Positions 42,391 through 51,080 of a DNA stretch of 64,000 nt are shown here, one piece after another. The position numbers were made by a program, and so were the translations under genes. Source of the DNA: Alkalihalobacterium elongatum (GTDB lineage Bacteria; Bacillota; Bacilli; Bacillales; Bacillaceae_F); contig NZ_WMKZ01000002.1 in the NCBI RefSeq assembly GCF_019024285.1, positions 186,001-250,000 of the forward strand, given 5' to 3'. Numbering within the stretch: the first letter of the stretch is position 1; the number at the start of each line of letters is the position of its first letter. Below the pieces are notes generated by a model. It saw only the letters and a program-made list of their open reading frames with translations. It had not been told where the DNA came from and made no database searches.

Positions 42391-43989
42391 TTACAGAAAA
42401 AAAACAATTAACTGTGATGAAATAGCAACTAATATTAAGGCAAAAGGATAGGCTGCAGCATAAGCTATTGCTGGGTCTTCAGAATCAATCAATTGATTAA
42501 CTGCACCGAGACCTGGTGTACTTGTCATTCCACCACAAAGAGCACCTAGGGAATGAACAACACTTAGCTTAAATAGGCCCCTCGCAATAAAATAACCTAA
42601 AATAATCGGAACCAACGTTATTAAAGTACCACCAAAAACAAGTCTTAGTCCTTCACTATAGATTACTTCTACAAGACCTTGTCCTGCGGTAGTTCCTGCA
42701 CCAGCTAAAAATAAGACAAGTCCTATATCTCGAATGACTGCATTGGCAGGTTCATAATACCGTGCTTGAATCGGTCCTAACTTTCCAAAGTGACCAATAA
42801 GTAATGCTACAAACAATGGACCACCTGCAACTCCAAGTGTTATTGTTCCTAAGCCTGGTAATGATATTGGAATCATGCCAACCAAAATTCCCATAATCAA
42901 AATGATACTTAAAGAAAAAATATGTACATTTGTAACTGTCAATTTTCTTCTTGAGAATAGCTTTTCAACATTTATTAGCCTGTCTTCAGTGCTTACGATG
43001 GTTAAAACATCCCCTCGCTCTAAACGCATTCTTGGACTTTGATTAAGCTCTATTCCGTTTCGCTCGATACGAGTTACAGTAACACCGAAATCTCTACCCA
43101 AACGTAATTCTCTCATACTTTTTCCGATCATTTCATCCGAAGCAACGATTACCTTTTTCAATTGGATATTATCAGTATTATTTAGATTTACTTCAACTTT
43201 CTTTCCAATATGTTGACAAAACCTTTCTAAGTCAGACTTCTTACCAACTGTTACAAGCTTATCCCCTACCAATATTACAGTATCATTTAAAGCAATTATC
43301 GTCCGCTGATTACGAATAACGCGACTGATGACAACAGAACTGACTTTTGGAAACTTCAATTCGCTTAATGTTCGCTTGTTTATTTTTGTGTTTACGACTT
43401 CAATTGTCATCACTTCTGGAGATTCACTATTTTTTACAGGGTTTTTTGCTACATTTAAATCTTGTATAAGATCAACTTTTTGAATTCGAGGTAATAGTTG
43501 AACAAATAGCACAACAGCTATTACACCAAAAGGATAAGCGATTCCGTATCCTACCGATGCTAGCGGATCATTAGTAGCTTGAAGTGCTGCTGCAAGTCCT
43601 GGAGTACTTGTTAACGCCCCTGTCATTAGTCCCACGCTCAATGCTGGTGAAAGATTGAAAGCTTTGGATACAATAATTGTCGTTAGTACTGAAACAAAGA
43701 CAACTAGCAGAGCAATAATTCCAAAAATCAAACCGCTCGAACGCATCATTCTAAAAAAGCGGGGGCCAGCTTGTAAACCAATAGCAACAATAAATAGGCT
43801 GAGTCCAAAATTTTGGACGACTGGTGAAACCACGTATTCAAAATGACCAAAAACCATTGCTACAAGTAATACTCCAGCTGTTCCTAGGCGAAGACCCTTT
43901 ATACTAATTTGACCAAGCCATGACCCTAAAAATAATATGACAAACAGTAATAACAGTGGTTCTTGTAACAATCCAGTAACGAATGTCAT
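42391..43989 (-). CDS. AAE-family exchanger with TrkA-C domains (AspT/YidE-like)
   Basis: 532 residues: two blocks of five to six helices (about 8-165 and 370-532) flanking two cytoplasmic RCK_C/TrkA-C domains (about 195-350; SELKFPKVSSVVISRVIRNQ, MRELRLGRDFGVTVTRIERNG). AAE motifs are doubled: GLMTGALTSTPGLAAAL and GALCGGMTSTPGLGAVN, the GxxxTSTPGL signature of the aspartate:alanine exchanger family. Substrate likely a dicarboxylate or amino acid, not determinable. ATG 43989 with GGAGG. Next gene on this strand is far downstream. Confidence 0.9.
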   Translation of the reverse strand: MTFVTGLLQEPLLLLFVILFLGSWLGQISIKGLRLGTAGVLLVAMVFGHFEYVVSPVVQNFGLSLFIVAIGLQAGPRFFRMMRSSGLIFGIIALLVVFVSVLTTIIVSKAFNLSPALSVGLMTGALTSTPGLAAALQATNDPLASVGYGIAYPFGVIAVVLFVQLLPRIQKVDLIQDLNVAKNPVKNSESPEVMTIEVVNTKINKRTLSELKFPKVSSVVISRVIRNQRTIIALNDTVILVGDKLVTVGKKSDLERFCQHIGKKVEVNLNNTDNIQLKKVIVASDEMIGKSMRELRLGRDFGVTVTRIERNGIELNQSPRMRLERGDVLTIVSTEDRLINVEKLFSRRKLTVTNVHIFSLSIILIMGILVGMIPISLPGLGTITLGVAGGPLFVALLIGHFGKLGPIQARYYEPANAVIRDIGLVLFLAGAGTTAGQGLVEVIYSEGLRLVFGGTLITLVPIILGYFIARGLFKLSVVHSLGALCGGMTSTPGLGAVNQLIDSEDPAIAYAAAYPFALILVAISSQLIVFFL

Positions 43990-44222
43990 TTTTATTTCCT
44001 CCATATGTAAATCACTAATAAATCTAGTCTATATAAATCCTTATATTTTTTATATCATAAGAGAATGTAGAATTTGTGAAGTAATTAACAAACTTTCTTT
44101 AGAACCCAATCGATTAGAACGGTTTATAACAATAGAAAATATTAACATTAAAATATCGTTTCATAAAAAGAAGAAACGAAAATCGAGCGATTAACGTTTC
44201 TTAAAAATTTCACTTATTGCTA

Positions 44223-44561
44223 TTATTCGTCTAACTTTGTAATACTAACCGCTTCTGATTGCCCTGGATATGATTCTGCAACAATTTCATATTCAACTAT
44301 TACTTTATTGCCAACCTCTAAGTCTGCAAGTACCTGCCCGTCTTCAACTTTAAACCAGATCGCTCCGTATCCAAGATTAAGAAATTCGTCTAGTTCTAGC
44401 TGTTCTAGTTGCTGCTCTGTCACATTTTCAATAACGAGTATCGCACTTTCTTCCTTTGCCACAATTAACCCAGTCATCGCTGATAACTCGGTCTCTTGCA
44501 TTTGTCCGCACCCAACGAAGATGAAGATAAAAAATAAAAATACAATCGATAACCTTTTCAT
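44223..44561 (-). CDS. Small lipoprotein, YobA-like (DUF3221)
   Basis: 112 residues. Signal peptide with lipobox FVGC (Cys 18), then a beta-rich domain (TGLIVAKEESAILVIENV, AIWFKVEDGQVLADLEVGNKVIVEYE) in the pattern of DUF3221, an OB-like fold in Bacillus YobA. It is attached to the outer face of the membrane. Function unknown. AGGAGGAG before the ATG. Monocistronic. Confidence 0.78.
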   Translation of the reverse strand: MKRLSIVFLFFIFIFVGCGQMQETELSAMTGLIVAKEESAILVIENVTEQQLEQLELDEFLNLGYGAIWFKVEDGQVLADLEVGNKVIVEYEIVAESYPGQSEAVSITKLDE

Positions 44562-44761
44562 CCTAACTCCTCCTACTCCCTTGTTCTAATTAATCTGACG
44601 TGATTATACGTATCAAAGTTACAACTAACATGTATTATAAATGGTTGCTTTTTAAATTTGGCTCTTTTCTAAAACTTACGAAAACTGCATGTAATTTAAA
44701 TGAACGTTTTAAGATTGATAATCGTCATAACAGTAAAATAAGAAATTGGTGGTGAGTAGCT

Positions 44762-45661
44762 ATGATTTTAGTAGAACAATTAAAAAAGTCATTCGGAGAT
44801 CACAATGTTATCCAAGGGATTAGTTTTGCTATAGAAAAGGGTCAAATTGTCGGTTTAATTGGCCCGAATGGTTCTGGAAAAACAACACTTATTCGTTTGA
44901 TGAACGGGATAATCGGGACTAGTGGTGGAGTTTTACAAATTGACGGATTAAGTCCGAACGATTGTGGAGATGACATCCGTTCCTTTTGTGGAACCATGAC
45001 AGAAAACGCTGGATTATATGAGGACATGACAGGGCTTGATAACTTACAATTTTTCGCTTCTCTATATCCACAAATAGAGCATAGCAGAATTGAGGAATTA
45101 ATTGAATTGTTTCATTTAAGCCCTTTTATCGATCGTAAAGTTGCAACCTACAGTACAGGAATGAAAAAGCGACTCGGTTTAGCTAAAGTTTTACTTCATC
45201 GTCCGAAAATACTGTTTTTAGATGAACCCACAAACGGGTTGGACCCTGATGGTATTCGTCTCGTTTTATCTTATTTAAAGCAACTAAATCATCAGGAGCA
45301 AACAACAATCGTTATTTGTTCTCACGTTTTAGAACAGCTTGAAACAGTATGTGATCACTATATTTTTATTGAAGAGGGCAAGAAGATTGAGGAAGGTACA
45401 AGACATGAGCTAGAACAAAAATATTTAGACGAGGTTGAAATCAAGATTAAGGGTGATTTTCCTCTTAGTTTGTTAATTGAAAAACAGTTTTCTGTTACAG
45501 AAGAAGTTGATGGAGTTAGGCTTACTCTCCCTGACCTAGAAACGGTTTCTCAAGTGTTAAAAGAAATTACGGCTCAAGGTAAACTGTACTCTGCTGAAAT
45601 TCTAAATAATAACTTAGAAGCATTCTACTTTAAGATTAGAAGGAGACATCGAAATGAATAA
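44762..45661 (+). CDS. ABC transporter ATP-binding protein
   Basis: 299 residues. Walker A GPNGSGKTT (34-42), signature YSTGMKKR (a variant of LSGGQ common in ABC-2 exporters), Walker B ILFLDEPTNGLD and the H-loop Ser/His (ICSHVLEQLE). The C-terminal 80 residues form the extra regulatory domain often found in drug or lantibiotic exporters. It overlaps the permease gene by 8 bases. Position near the sigY operon recalls B. subtilis YxlF-YxlG, but 5 kb separates them, so that link is only a suggestion. Confidence 0.92.
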   Translation: MILVEQLKKSFGDHNVIQGISFAIEKGQIVGLIGPNGSGKTTLIRLMNGIIGTSGGVLQIDGLSPNDCGDDIRSFCGTMTENAGLYEDMTGLDNLQFFASLYPQIEHSRIEELIELFHLSPFIDRKVATYSTGMKKRLGLAKVLLHRPKILFLDEPTNGLDPDGIRLVLSYLKQLNHQEQTTIVICSHVLEQLETVCDHYIFIEEGKKIEEGTRHELEQKYLDEVEIKIKGDFPLSLLIEKQFSVTEEVDGVRLTLPDLETVSQVLKEITAQGKLYSAEILNNNLEAFYFKIRRRHRNE

Positions 45662-46484
45662 AAAAGCTATGTGGTCGATTGCCACCAAGGATATGAAAGC
45701 TATTTCTTCCAACATTCAAATTTGGTTACCGATGCTCATTGTCCCGATCATTCTAGGCGTTGTCCTTCCTAGTGCCTTATTAATTTCTGCAAGATTTTTT
45801 GATTTAGCAGCCATTGGAAACACAGATACCATCGTTAACGTTATACAAGATCTTCCTGAAGGAACATTAAAAGAAGTCCTAGGAGAGTTACCTTCCCTTA
45901 ACCATCAACTCATTTATTTTTTTATGCTTTATGGATTTACACCCTTTTTCATGATTATTCCTGCAATGGCTTCAAGTGTAATATCTGCTAATAGCTTTGT
46001 CGGAGAAAAGGAACGAAAAACTTTAGAAAGTTTACTATTTGCACCTATTTCTATGAAAACTATTTTTATTGGAAAAATATTATCGGCCTTTATACCTGCA
46101 GTTTTAATTACATTTATTACAGCCATCTTATATGGGATTGTGACGAACCTCGTTGCTTATCCTATGTTTGAAAAAATAATTTTCCCAACCTGGGAATGGA
46201 TTATCCTTATTGTTTGGATTACACCGTTACTTAGTATATTGGTTATCCTTTTCAATGTCATTATTTCAGCTAAAGTAAAAGGCTATCAAGAAGCTTATCA
46301 ACTAGGCAGTATCATCGTTCTTCCCATTGTAGTATTAGTCGTCAGTCAATTAACTGGCTTACTCTTTCTAAGTAATGCTGTTTTAATTATAATTGGCTTC
46401 GTATTACTAATCTTAAACGTTATACTTATCCAATTCGCAGCAAAATGGAATGATCGCTTTCAGTTATCAGAGCAACAAATTTAA
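45654..46484 (+). CDS. ABC-2 type transporter permease
   Basis: 276 residues, six membrane helices. The ABC-2 EF motif-like segment is NSFVGEKERKTLESLLFAPISMKTIFIGK, a hallmark of these exporters. It forms the membrane part for the preceding ATPase, with translational coupling through the overlap. Export substrate unknown. The terminator starts at the stop codon. Confidence 0.9.
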   Translation: MNKKAMWSIATKDMKAISSNIQIWLPMLIVPIILGVVLPSALLISARFFDLAAIGNTDTIVNVIQDLPEGTLKEVLGELPSLNHQLIYFFMLYGFTPFFMIIPAMASSVISANSFVGEKERKTLESLLFAPISMKTIFIGKILSAFIPAVLITFITAILYGIVTNLVAYPMFEKIIFPTWEWIILIVWITPLLSILVILFNVIISAKVKGYQEAYQLGSIIVLPIVVLVVSQLTGLLFLSNAVLIIIGFVLLILNVILIQFAAKWNDRFQLSEQQI

Positions 46485-46509
46485 GGGGCTGTCTTTGGCA
46501 GCCTCTTAA
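46481..46509 (+). terminator. Terminator after ABC permease
   Basis: 11-bp stem TTAAGGGGCTG (46481-46491) with CAGCCTCTTAA (46499-46509), one G-U. AGAGGCTG family again. Confidence 0.85.
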
Positions 46510-46584
46510 ATTTTCTCATATTTTTCTGTTTTTCTTCAACGCTACTCCCATTATTTCGATAAAATAAATAGAGGGGGAAAGATT

Positions 46585-47232
46585 ATGAACCGAATTACGA
46601 GAGTTTCTTCTTTGCGTACGAATCGAATTCGTGCCAACTATGTAAACCGTATGAACGCACAAAATGTTAATAAAATAGAACCGTTAGCTCCAGTTGAAAA
46701 AGGGAAAAATAACACTGAACAACCATCAGAAAATTATTTAAACTCCTACGATCATTACTATGAAAAGCTTAATGACCTAAAGAAGGAATTTAAAACTTTT
46801 TATCATCAAGAAAAGGTATTACTTAGGGCAATACAGGATTTAGATATTCATGAACAAAAGTTAATTAAACAAACGGACAACCTTATTTCAAAATATAATC
46901 AGACTCTCAAAGCGTTATATTCTTATGATCAAACGGTTAGCGGTCAGCACGTGAGGAACGTAAGACAAACCTTACAACCATTTCAATCTGAAATGGAACA
47001 ATTAGGTATAACAGAAGATCCTCAAGGTTTCTTATTCTTTTTACCTAGAAAATTTATTAAGTTTATTCAAAGTGATGAGACCGATTTTGAGGAATTACTC
47101 ATTAAGTTTAGACAATTAATCATTGAGAGCTATAAATCGTTAACGAAAATTCGTATAAAAAATCAAACTGCTAATCCATACGAAGCAACACCTTTTGAAT
47201 ATAAAGGTCTTATTATCGAAGAAGAAACTTAA
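46585..47232 (+). CDS. Coiled-coil protein of unknown function
   Basis: 215 residues, very polar, Asn/Gln/Lys-rich N terminus (about 1-50, probably disordered), then a long helical part (YYEKLNDLKKEFKTFYHQEKVLL) with coiled-coil character. No signal or membrane segment. I do not recognise a family; flagellar or spore association is possible but unsupported. GAGGGGGAAAG before the ATG. Upstream of the nucleotidyltransferase by 47 bases, so cotranscription is possible. Confidence 0.72.
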   Translation: MNRITRVSSLRTNRIRANYVNRMNAQNVNKIEPLAPVEKGKNNTEQPSENYLNSYDHYYEKLNDLKKEFKTFYHQEKVLLRAIQDLDIHEQKLIKQTDNLISKYNQTLKALYSYDQTVSGQHVRNVRQTLQPFQSEMEQLGITEDPQGFLFFLPRKFIKFIQSDETDFEELLIKFRQLIIESYKSLTKIRIKNQTANPYEATPFEYKGLIIEEET

Positions 47233-47279
47233 AAAGTATTAACAATTACAGATTTACTATTTCGGGGAGGATTTACAAA

Positions 47280-49859
47280 TTGCAAATTATCATTTCGCAT
47301 GTAAATACAGACTTTGATGCACTAGCTTCAATGTTAGCTGCTAAGAAACTTTATCCTAACGCAAAACTAGTCGTTTCCGATAAACAAAATGCTGCTGTTA
47401 AACAATTTTTAGCGATTTATCGAGATAGTATCGATTTAATTCAAGATCACACCATCGATTGGTCTAACGTTACAGAGCTTATATTAGTCGATGTTGCCTC
47501 TCTTGAAAGAACAGGCAATTACGCAAAAGAACTTAACACCAATACGGTAAAAGTAACCGTTTATGATCATCACCCACCTCAAGAAGATGATGTGAAAAGT
47601 CAGAGTGGTACCATTGAATTTGTTGGTGCTACGGTAACGATATTAATTGAAGAAATAAGGAAGCGTTCACTGCCGATTTCTTCTTTTGAAGCGACAGTTT
47701 TTGGATTGGGTATTTACACAGATACCGGTTCATTTACTTATTCCAACACGACTTCTCGCGACCTACAAGCGGCTAGTTTTTTAATGGAAAACGGAATGAA
47801 TTTAGAAATCATTCAACGCTTTTCTGATCAAATGTTATTTCAACAACAGCAAGAGATATTTAACCACCTCCTTCTCCAGTCAACTGAATTTGAACTAGAC
47901 GGTTTAAGTATCATTGTTAGTTCTTATCAACAGAAAAAATTTCAAGGTGGTTTATCAACCTTAACAAGAAAACTATTAGAAACGACAGGTGCAGATGCTG
48001 TTCTGACAATAGTAGAAATGCAAAAACGTGTTTATATTGTCGGAAGAGCGAGCTCTGACCGAATTAATTTTCTTCCACTAATGAACGAGTTCGGCGGTGG
48101 TGGTCATGAAAAAGCTGCGTCTGCCACGCTAAAAAAAGTAAATTTAGAACAGGTTGTTGCACAAGTAACTAGTACAATTAAGCAAATAATTAAACCTGCG
48201 ATTACTGCTCGAATAATTATGGCAAGTCCTGTTAAATCAATTCCACCAGAGATGACCATTGAAGAAGCAGCTAACCTAATGTATCGCTACGGTCATACTG
48301 GTTTTCCGATTGTAAATGAAGAAGAACTCATTGGAATTATTTCACGCCGTGACCTAGATAAGGCAACACACCATGGTCTAGGTCATGCGCCTGTTAAAGC
48401 ATATATGAGTTCCAAAGTCGTCTCAATTGATCCAGATACATCATTAGAAGAAATACAAACCATTATGATCAAACATGATATTGGCCGTCTGCCAGTAGTT
48501 GACCAAGGAAAGCTTGTTGGGATTTTATCACGTACAAACGTTATTGAAATCTTACATAATCAAGCGTTGAAAGAAGACTTACAGAAATCAGCGCTAAATG
48601 AGTTACAAAATAATCTACGAGCCCAAATGAAAAATCAACTGTCAGGGGAGGTTTTTCATTTATTAAAAGACATTGGAACTACAGGTACAAATGCTCAAAC
48701 TTCTGTTTACTTAATCGGTGGAATCGTTCGTGATATTATGTTAGGTCGGGAAAATGATGATATTGATATTGTCGTAGAAGGAGACGGGATTCATTTTTCC
48801 AAACTTTTGGTAGAAGATTATGGTGGTGAAGTCAAAACTCACGAAGATTTCGGTACTGCAACTTGGACTCATCCAACAGGGCTAAAGATTGATATTACCT
48901 CTTCTAGACTAGAATATTATGACCATCCAGCCGCCTTACCTGACGTAGAACATTCAACGTTAAAGGAAGATTTATATCGTCGTGACTTTACGATTAATGC
49001 TATGGCAATCTGTCTAAATCAAATGAAATTTGGTCAACTCGTTGATCCGTTTCAAGGTAAGACACACCTTGAAGAAAAAACCATAAAAATTTTACACAAC
49101 TTGAGTTTCATCGAAGATCCAACCCGAATATTGCGAGCCGTTCGCTTTGAGACACGTTTTCAATTTTTAATGGATGATCATACTAAGGAATTAGCTCTAA
49201 TATCAATTGATAAAATGAAAGCTTTATCAGCTACACGGATTATCCACGAGTTAGAAAAGCTGTTTAATGAAGAACATCCTTCTGAAGGAATTAATCGTCT
49301 ATTTGATCTACAGTTTTGGCAACAGTTTGGCATACAAGAAACCCAAACTATACCGAGCGTCACCCATGCAAAGCGGCTTGAACAGTTTTACATGAACAAT
49401 CGATTGAAAACGTTGTTAAACAAGAAGCCTAGTTGGTTTATGTATTTATTAATCCCATTTTACTATGAAGATGCATTTGAAACTGCTAAACCATTTGCTT
49501 TAACAAAAAAGGATAGAAAATTTATAAAAGAAATTTTTGATCTAAAGTCTCATGTGAATTGGCAAGAAGATACAGAGGATATTGGTAATTTACACCGTTT
49601 ATTAAAACCATATTCAGTTGAGGCGATTATATTCTATATTGTCGACGAAGAGCTTTCGTGCCAGCAATCCGTTATGAACTATTTAGAAAAAAGAAGTTAC
49701 CTTCCAACATATCTAACTGGCGAAGATTTAAAAAACTATGGCCTTAAGCCAGGTCCCTTATTCTCAAATGTTTTATTAGACCTTGAGATAGCAATATTAA
49801 ACGAGAAAGTAAATAATGAGGCTGAAGCATTTACCTGGTTAATAGAAAAATTCAAATGA
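47280..49859 (+). CDS. DHH-CBS-tRNA nucleotidyltransferase fusion (A- or CCA-adding enzyme)
   Basis: 859 residues in three parts. (1) DHH/DHHA1 phosphoesterase (about 1-310): NTDFDALAS, DVASLERTG, YDHHPP, GIYTDTGSFTYS and GGGGHEKAASAT. (2) Two CBS domains (about 315-430). (3) Class II tRNA nucleotidyltransferase (about 470-860): YLIGGIVRDIMLG with ENDDIDIVVEG carrying the catalytic Asp pair, RRDFTINAMAI and EDPTRILRAVRFE. Similar fusions are known in B. halodurans-type bacilli and add A or CCA to tRNA 3' ends. TTG start with GGGGAGG 9 bases upstream. The DHH part may degrade nanoRNA or cyclic dinucleotides, an inference. Confidence 0.9.
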   Translation: MQIIISHVNTDFDALASMLAAKKLYPNAKLVVSDKQNAAVKQFLAIYRDSIDLIQDHTIDWSNVTELILVDVASLERTGNYAKELNTNTVKVTVYDHHPPQEDDVKSQSGTIEFVGATVTILIEEIRKRSLPISSFEATVFGLGIYTDTGSFTYSNTTSRDLQAASFLMENGMNLEIIQRFSDQMLFQQQQEIFNHLLLQSTEFELDGLSIIVSSYQQKKFQGGLSTLTRKLLETTGADAVLTIVEMQKRVYIVGRASSDRINFLPLMNEFGGGGHEKAASATLKKVNLEQVVAQVTSTIKQIIKPAITARIIMASPVKSIPPEMTIEEAANLMYRYGHTGFPIVNEEELIGIISRRDLDKATHHGLGHAPVKAYMSSKVVSIDPDTSLEEIQTIMIKHDIGRLPVVDQGKLVGILSRTNVIEILHNQALKEDLQKSALNELQNNLRAQMKNQLSGEVFHLLKDIGTTGTNAQTSVYLIGGIVRDIMLGRENDDIDIVVEGDGIHFSKLLVEDYGGEVKTHEDFGTATWTHPTGLKIDITSSRLEYYDHPAALPDVEHSTLKEDLYRRDFTINAMAICLNQMKFGQLVDPFQGKTHLEEKTIKILHNLSFIEDPTRILRAVRFETRFQFLMDDHTKELALISIDKMKALSATRIIHELEKLFNEEHPSEGINRLFDLQFWQQFGIQETQTIPSVTHAKRLEQFYMNNRLKTLLNKKPSWFMYLLIPFYYEDAFETAKPFALTKKDRKFIKEIFDLKSHVNWQEDTEDIGNLHRLLKPYSVEAIIFYIVDEELSCQQSVMNYLEKRSYLPTYLTGEDLKNYGLKPGPLFSNVLLDLEIAILNEKVNNEAEAFTWLIEKFK

Positions 49860-49884
49860 ACGATTTTTACCTGTTAATCGTAAT
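49857..49884 (+). promoter_or_regulatory. Putative sigma-Y autoregulatory promoter
   Basis: TGAACG (49857-49862), 16-base spacer, CGTAAT (49879-49884), 52 bases before sigY. This resembles the TGAAC...CGTC pattern reported for sigma-Y, with CGTA instead of CGTC. The -35 overlaps the stop codon of the preceding gene. Confidence 0.55.
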
Positions 49885-49936
49885 ATTAACAAAGCCATCT
49901 GATATCTCTTTGCGAATTTACTAAAGGAGTATCTTC

Positions 49937-50470
49937 ATGAAAGAAGACCTATTAATTAAGGAAGCTAAGAATGGAAATAAAAAGGCCATGGCCATGCTTC
50001 TTCAGCAACATTATGCATTTTTAAAGCATTATTTGATTAAAGCAACATTGCAGCCTTCACTTGCTGAAGACCTTACTCAAGAAACAATGATTAGATGTAT
50101 TGAAAGAATTCATCAATATAATGGGAAAGCCAAATTTTCGACTTGGTTAATTCAGATTGGAACCAATCTATATATCGATTTTCTCAGAAAGAAAAAGACA
50201 GAAAATAGATGGTTAAAAGAACAACAATATGGTGAATTAATGAAGAAGGCTTCTAGCCAACCAGATACAAATTGGACAGATACTATAGAACAGCTTTATC
50301 AATTGTCTGAAGAGTTTCGGCTGCCGCTCATTTTAAAACATTATTACGGTTATTCTTATGATGAAATTGGACGTTTTCTAAACATCCCTGAAGGTACAGT
50401 TAAATCCAGAGTTCATACAGCTATTCAACAACTAAGGAAGGAGTTGGGTAAAGATGAATCATCGAAATAA
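49937..50470 (+). CDS. sigY: ECF sigma factor, SigY-like
   Basis: 177 residues with only sigma regions 2 and 4. Region 2: QPSLAEDLTQETMIRCIERI and KFSTWLIQIGTNLYIDFLRKKK (core binding and -10 recognition). Region 4: YYGYSYDEIGRFLNIPEGTVKSRVHTAIQQLRKEL (helix-turn-helix for the -35). Identity as sigY rests on the downstream pair, which matches the B. subtilis sigY-yxlC-yxlE order. AAAGGAG before the ATG. Overlaps yxlC by 17 bases, so the anti-sigma protein is translated with it. Confidence 0.88.
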   Translation: MKEDLLIKEAKNGNKKAMAMLLQQHYAFLKHYLIKATLQPSLAEDLTQETMIRCIERIHQYNGKAKFSTWLIQIGTNLYIDFLRKKKTENRWLKEQQYGELMKKASSQPDTNWTDTIEQLYQLSEEFRLPLILKHYYGYSYDEIGRFLNIPEGTVKSRVHTAIQQLRKELGKDESSK

Positions 50471-50777
50471 TCACGAAAAAGAATTAAATAAATTAAAAAA
50501 AGATTTACATGGTTCATTATTAGAGCTTGAACAAAATATTAAAGTTACTCCCCCTTCTTTATGTGAACTTGAGCAGCTTGTTGAAACAGTTCAGACCGAA
50601 CAAAAGAAGAAACTATATCAAGAGCTGATCATATTTTGGGCTATCGCAATATTTGTTATCACCCTAGTTTTATGGAGCTATGTAAATTTCTTTTTCATTA
50701 CGTTCGTTGGACAGCTGGCAATCATTTCTTGTTTATTTGGCTACTTTTTATATCGATTGAAAAAACATTATCGGTGA
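50454..50777 (+). CDS. yxlC: YxlC-like protein, SigY operon membrane regulator
   Basis: 107 residues. Cytoplasmic helical N terminus (1-58, with SLLELEQNIKVTPPSLCELEQLVETVQ), then two closely spaced membrane helices (about 62-80 and 83-101) and a basic end. In B. subtilis YxlC binds and restrains sigma-Y; the same role is inferred. The ribosome site AAGGAG is inside sigY. Confidence 0.8.
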   Translation: MNHRNNHEKELNKLKKDLHGSLLELEQNIKVTPPSLCELEQLVETVQTEQKKKLYQELIIFWAIAIFVITLVLWSYVNFFFITFVGQLAIISCLFGYFLYRLKKHYR

Positions 50778-50792
50778 GGAAGGGTTTTCAAA

Positions 50793-51008
50793 ATGAATGA
50801 GTTACAAGATTTAACCATTTACCATTGGCTCCTCATCGCTACTTTACTCATTATTCAGAGTACCTGGCTATTTATCGATGCAAGAAAGCGTGGTCATCAA
50901 CGCTGGTTTTGGGGCATCTGGGGCCTGATCCATGCTCCTCTTCCTTTAATCGTCTATTTACTTTGGTCTAGAGTAATCGTAAAAAAACTCCAATCAAAAA
51001 GAAGCTGA
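50793..51008 (+). CDS. SigY anti-sigma component (YxlD/YxlE-like, PLDc_N type)
   Basis: 71 residues, two membrane helices, with the pattern FIDARKRGHQRWFWGIWGL...PLPLIVYLLW that is typical of PLDc_N/YxlE small proteins. B. subtilis YxlD and YxlE both reduce SigY activity. GAGGAAGGG before the ATG, 15 bases after yxlC. The operon has only one of the two small proteins and no linked YxlFG transporter. Confidence 0.78.
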   Translation: MNELQDLTIYHWLLIATLLIIQSTWLFIDARKRGHQRWFWGIWGLIHAPLPLIVYLLWSRVIVKKLQSKRS

Positions 51009-51022
51009 CTACTGTCAGCTTC
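51001..51022 (+). terminator. Terminator after sigY operon
   Basis: Perfect 9-bp stem GAAGCTGAC (51001-51009) with 51014-51022, containing the stop codon. Weak T tail (CCATTCTTATTATTTT). Confidence 0.7.
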
Positions 51023-51080
51023 CATTCTTATTATTTTCTAACAACGGATGTAAAAATGTAAAATGTAACACAATATTCTA

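Noticed and set aside
43937-44194. Plus-strand frame whose second half (CEVINKLSLEPNRLERF...) looks protein-like
   Set aside because: No usable start or ribosome site near the plausible part; its first half is antisense to the exchanger gene. Could be a remnant, but unsupported.
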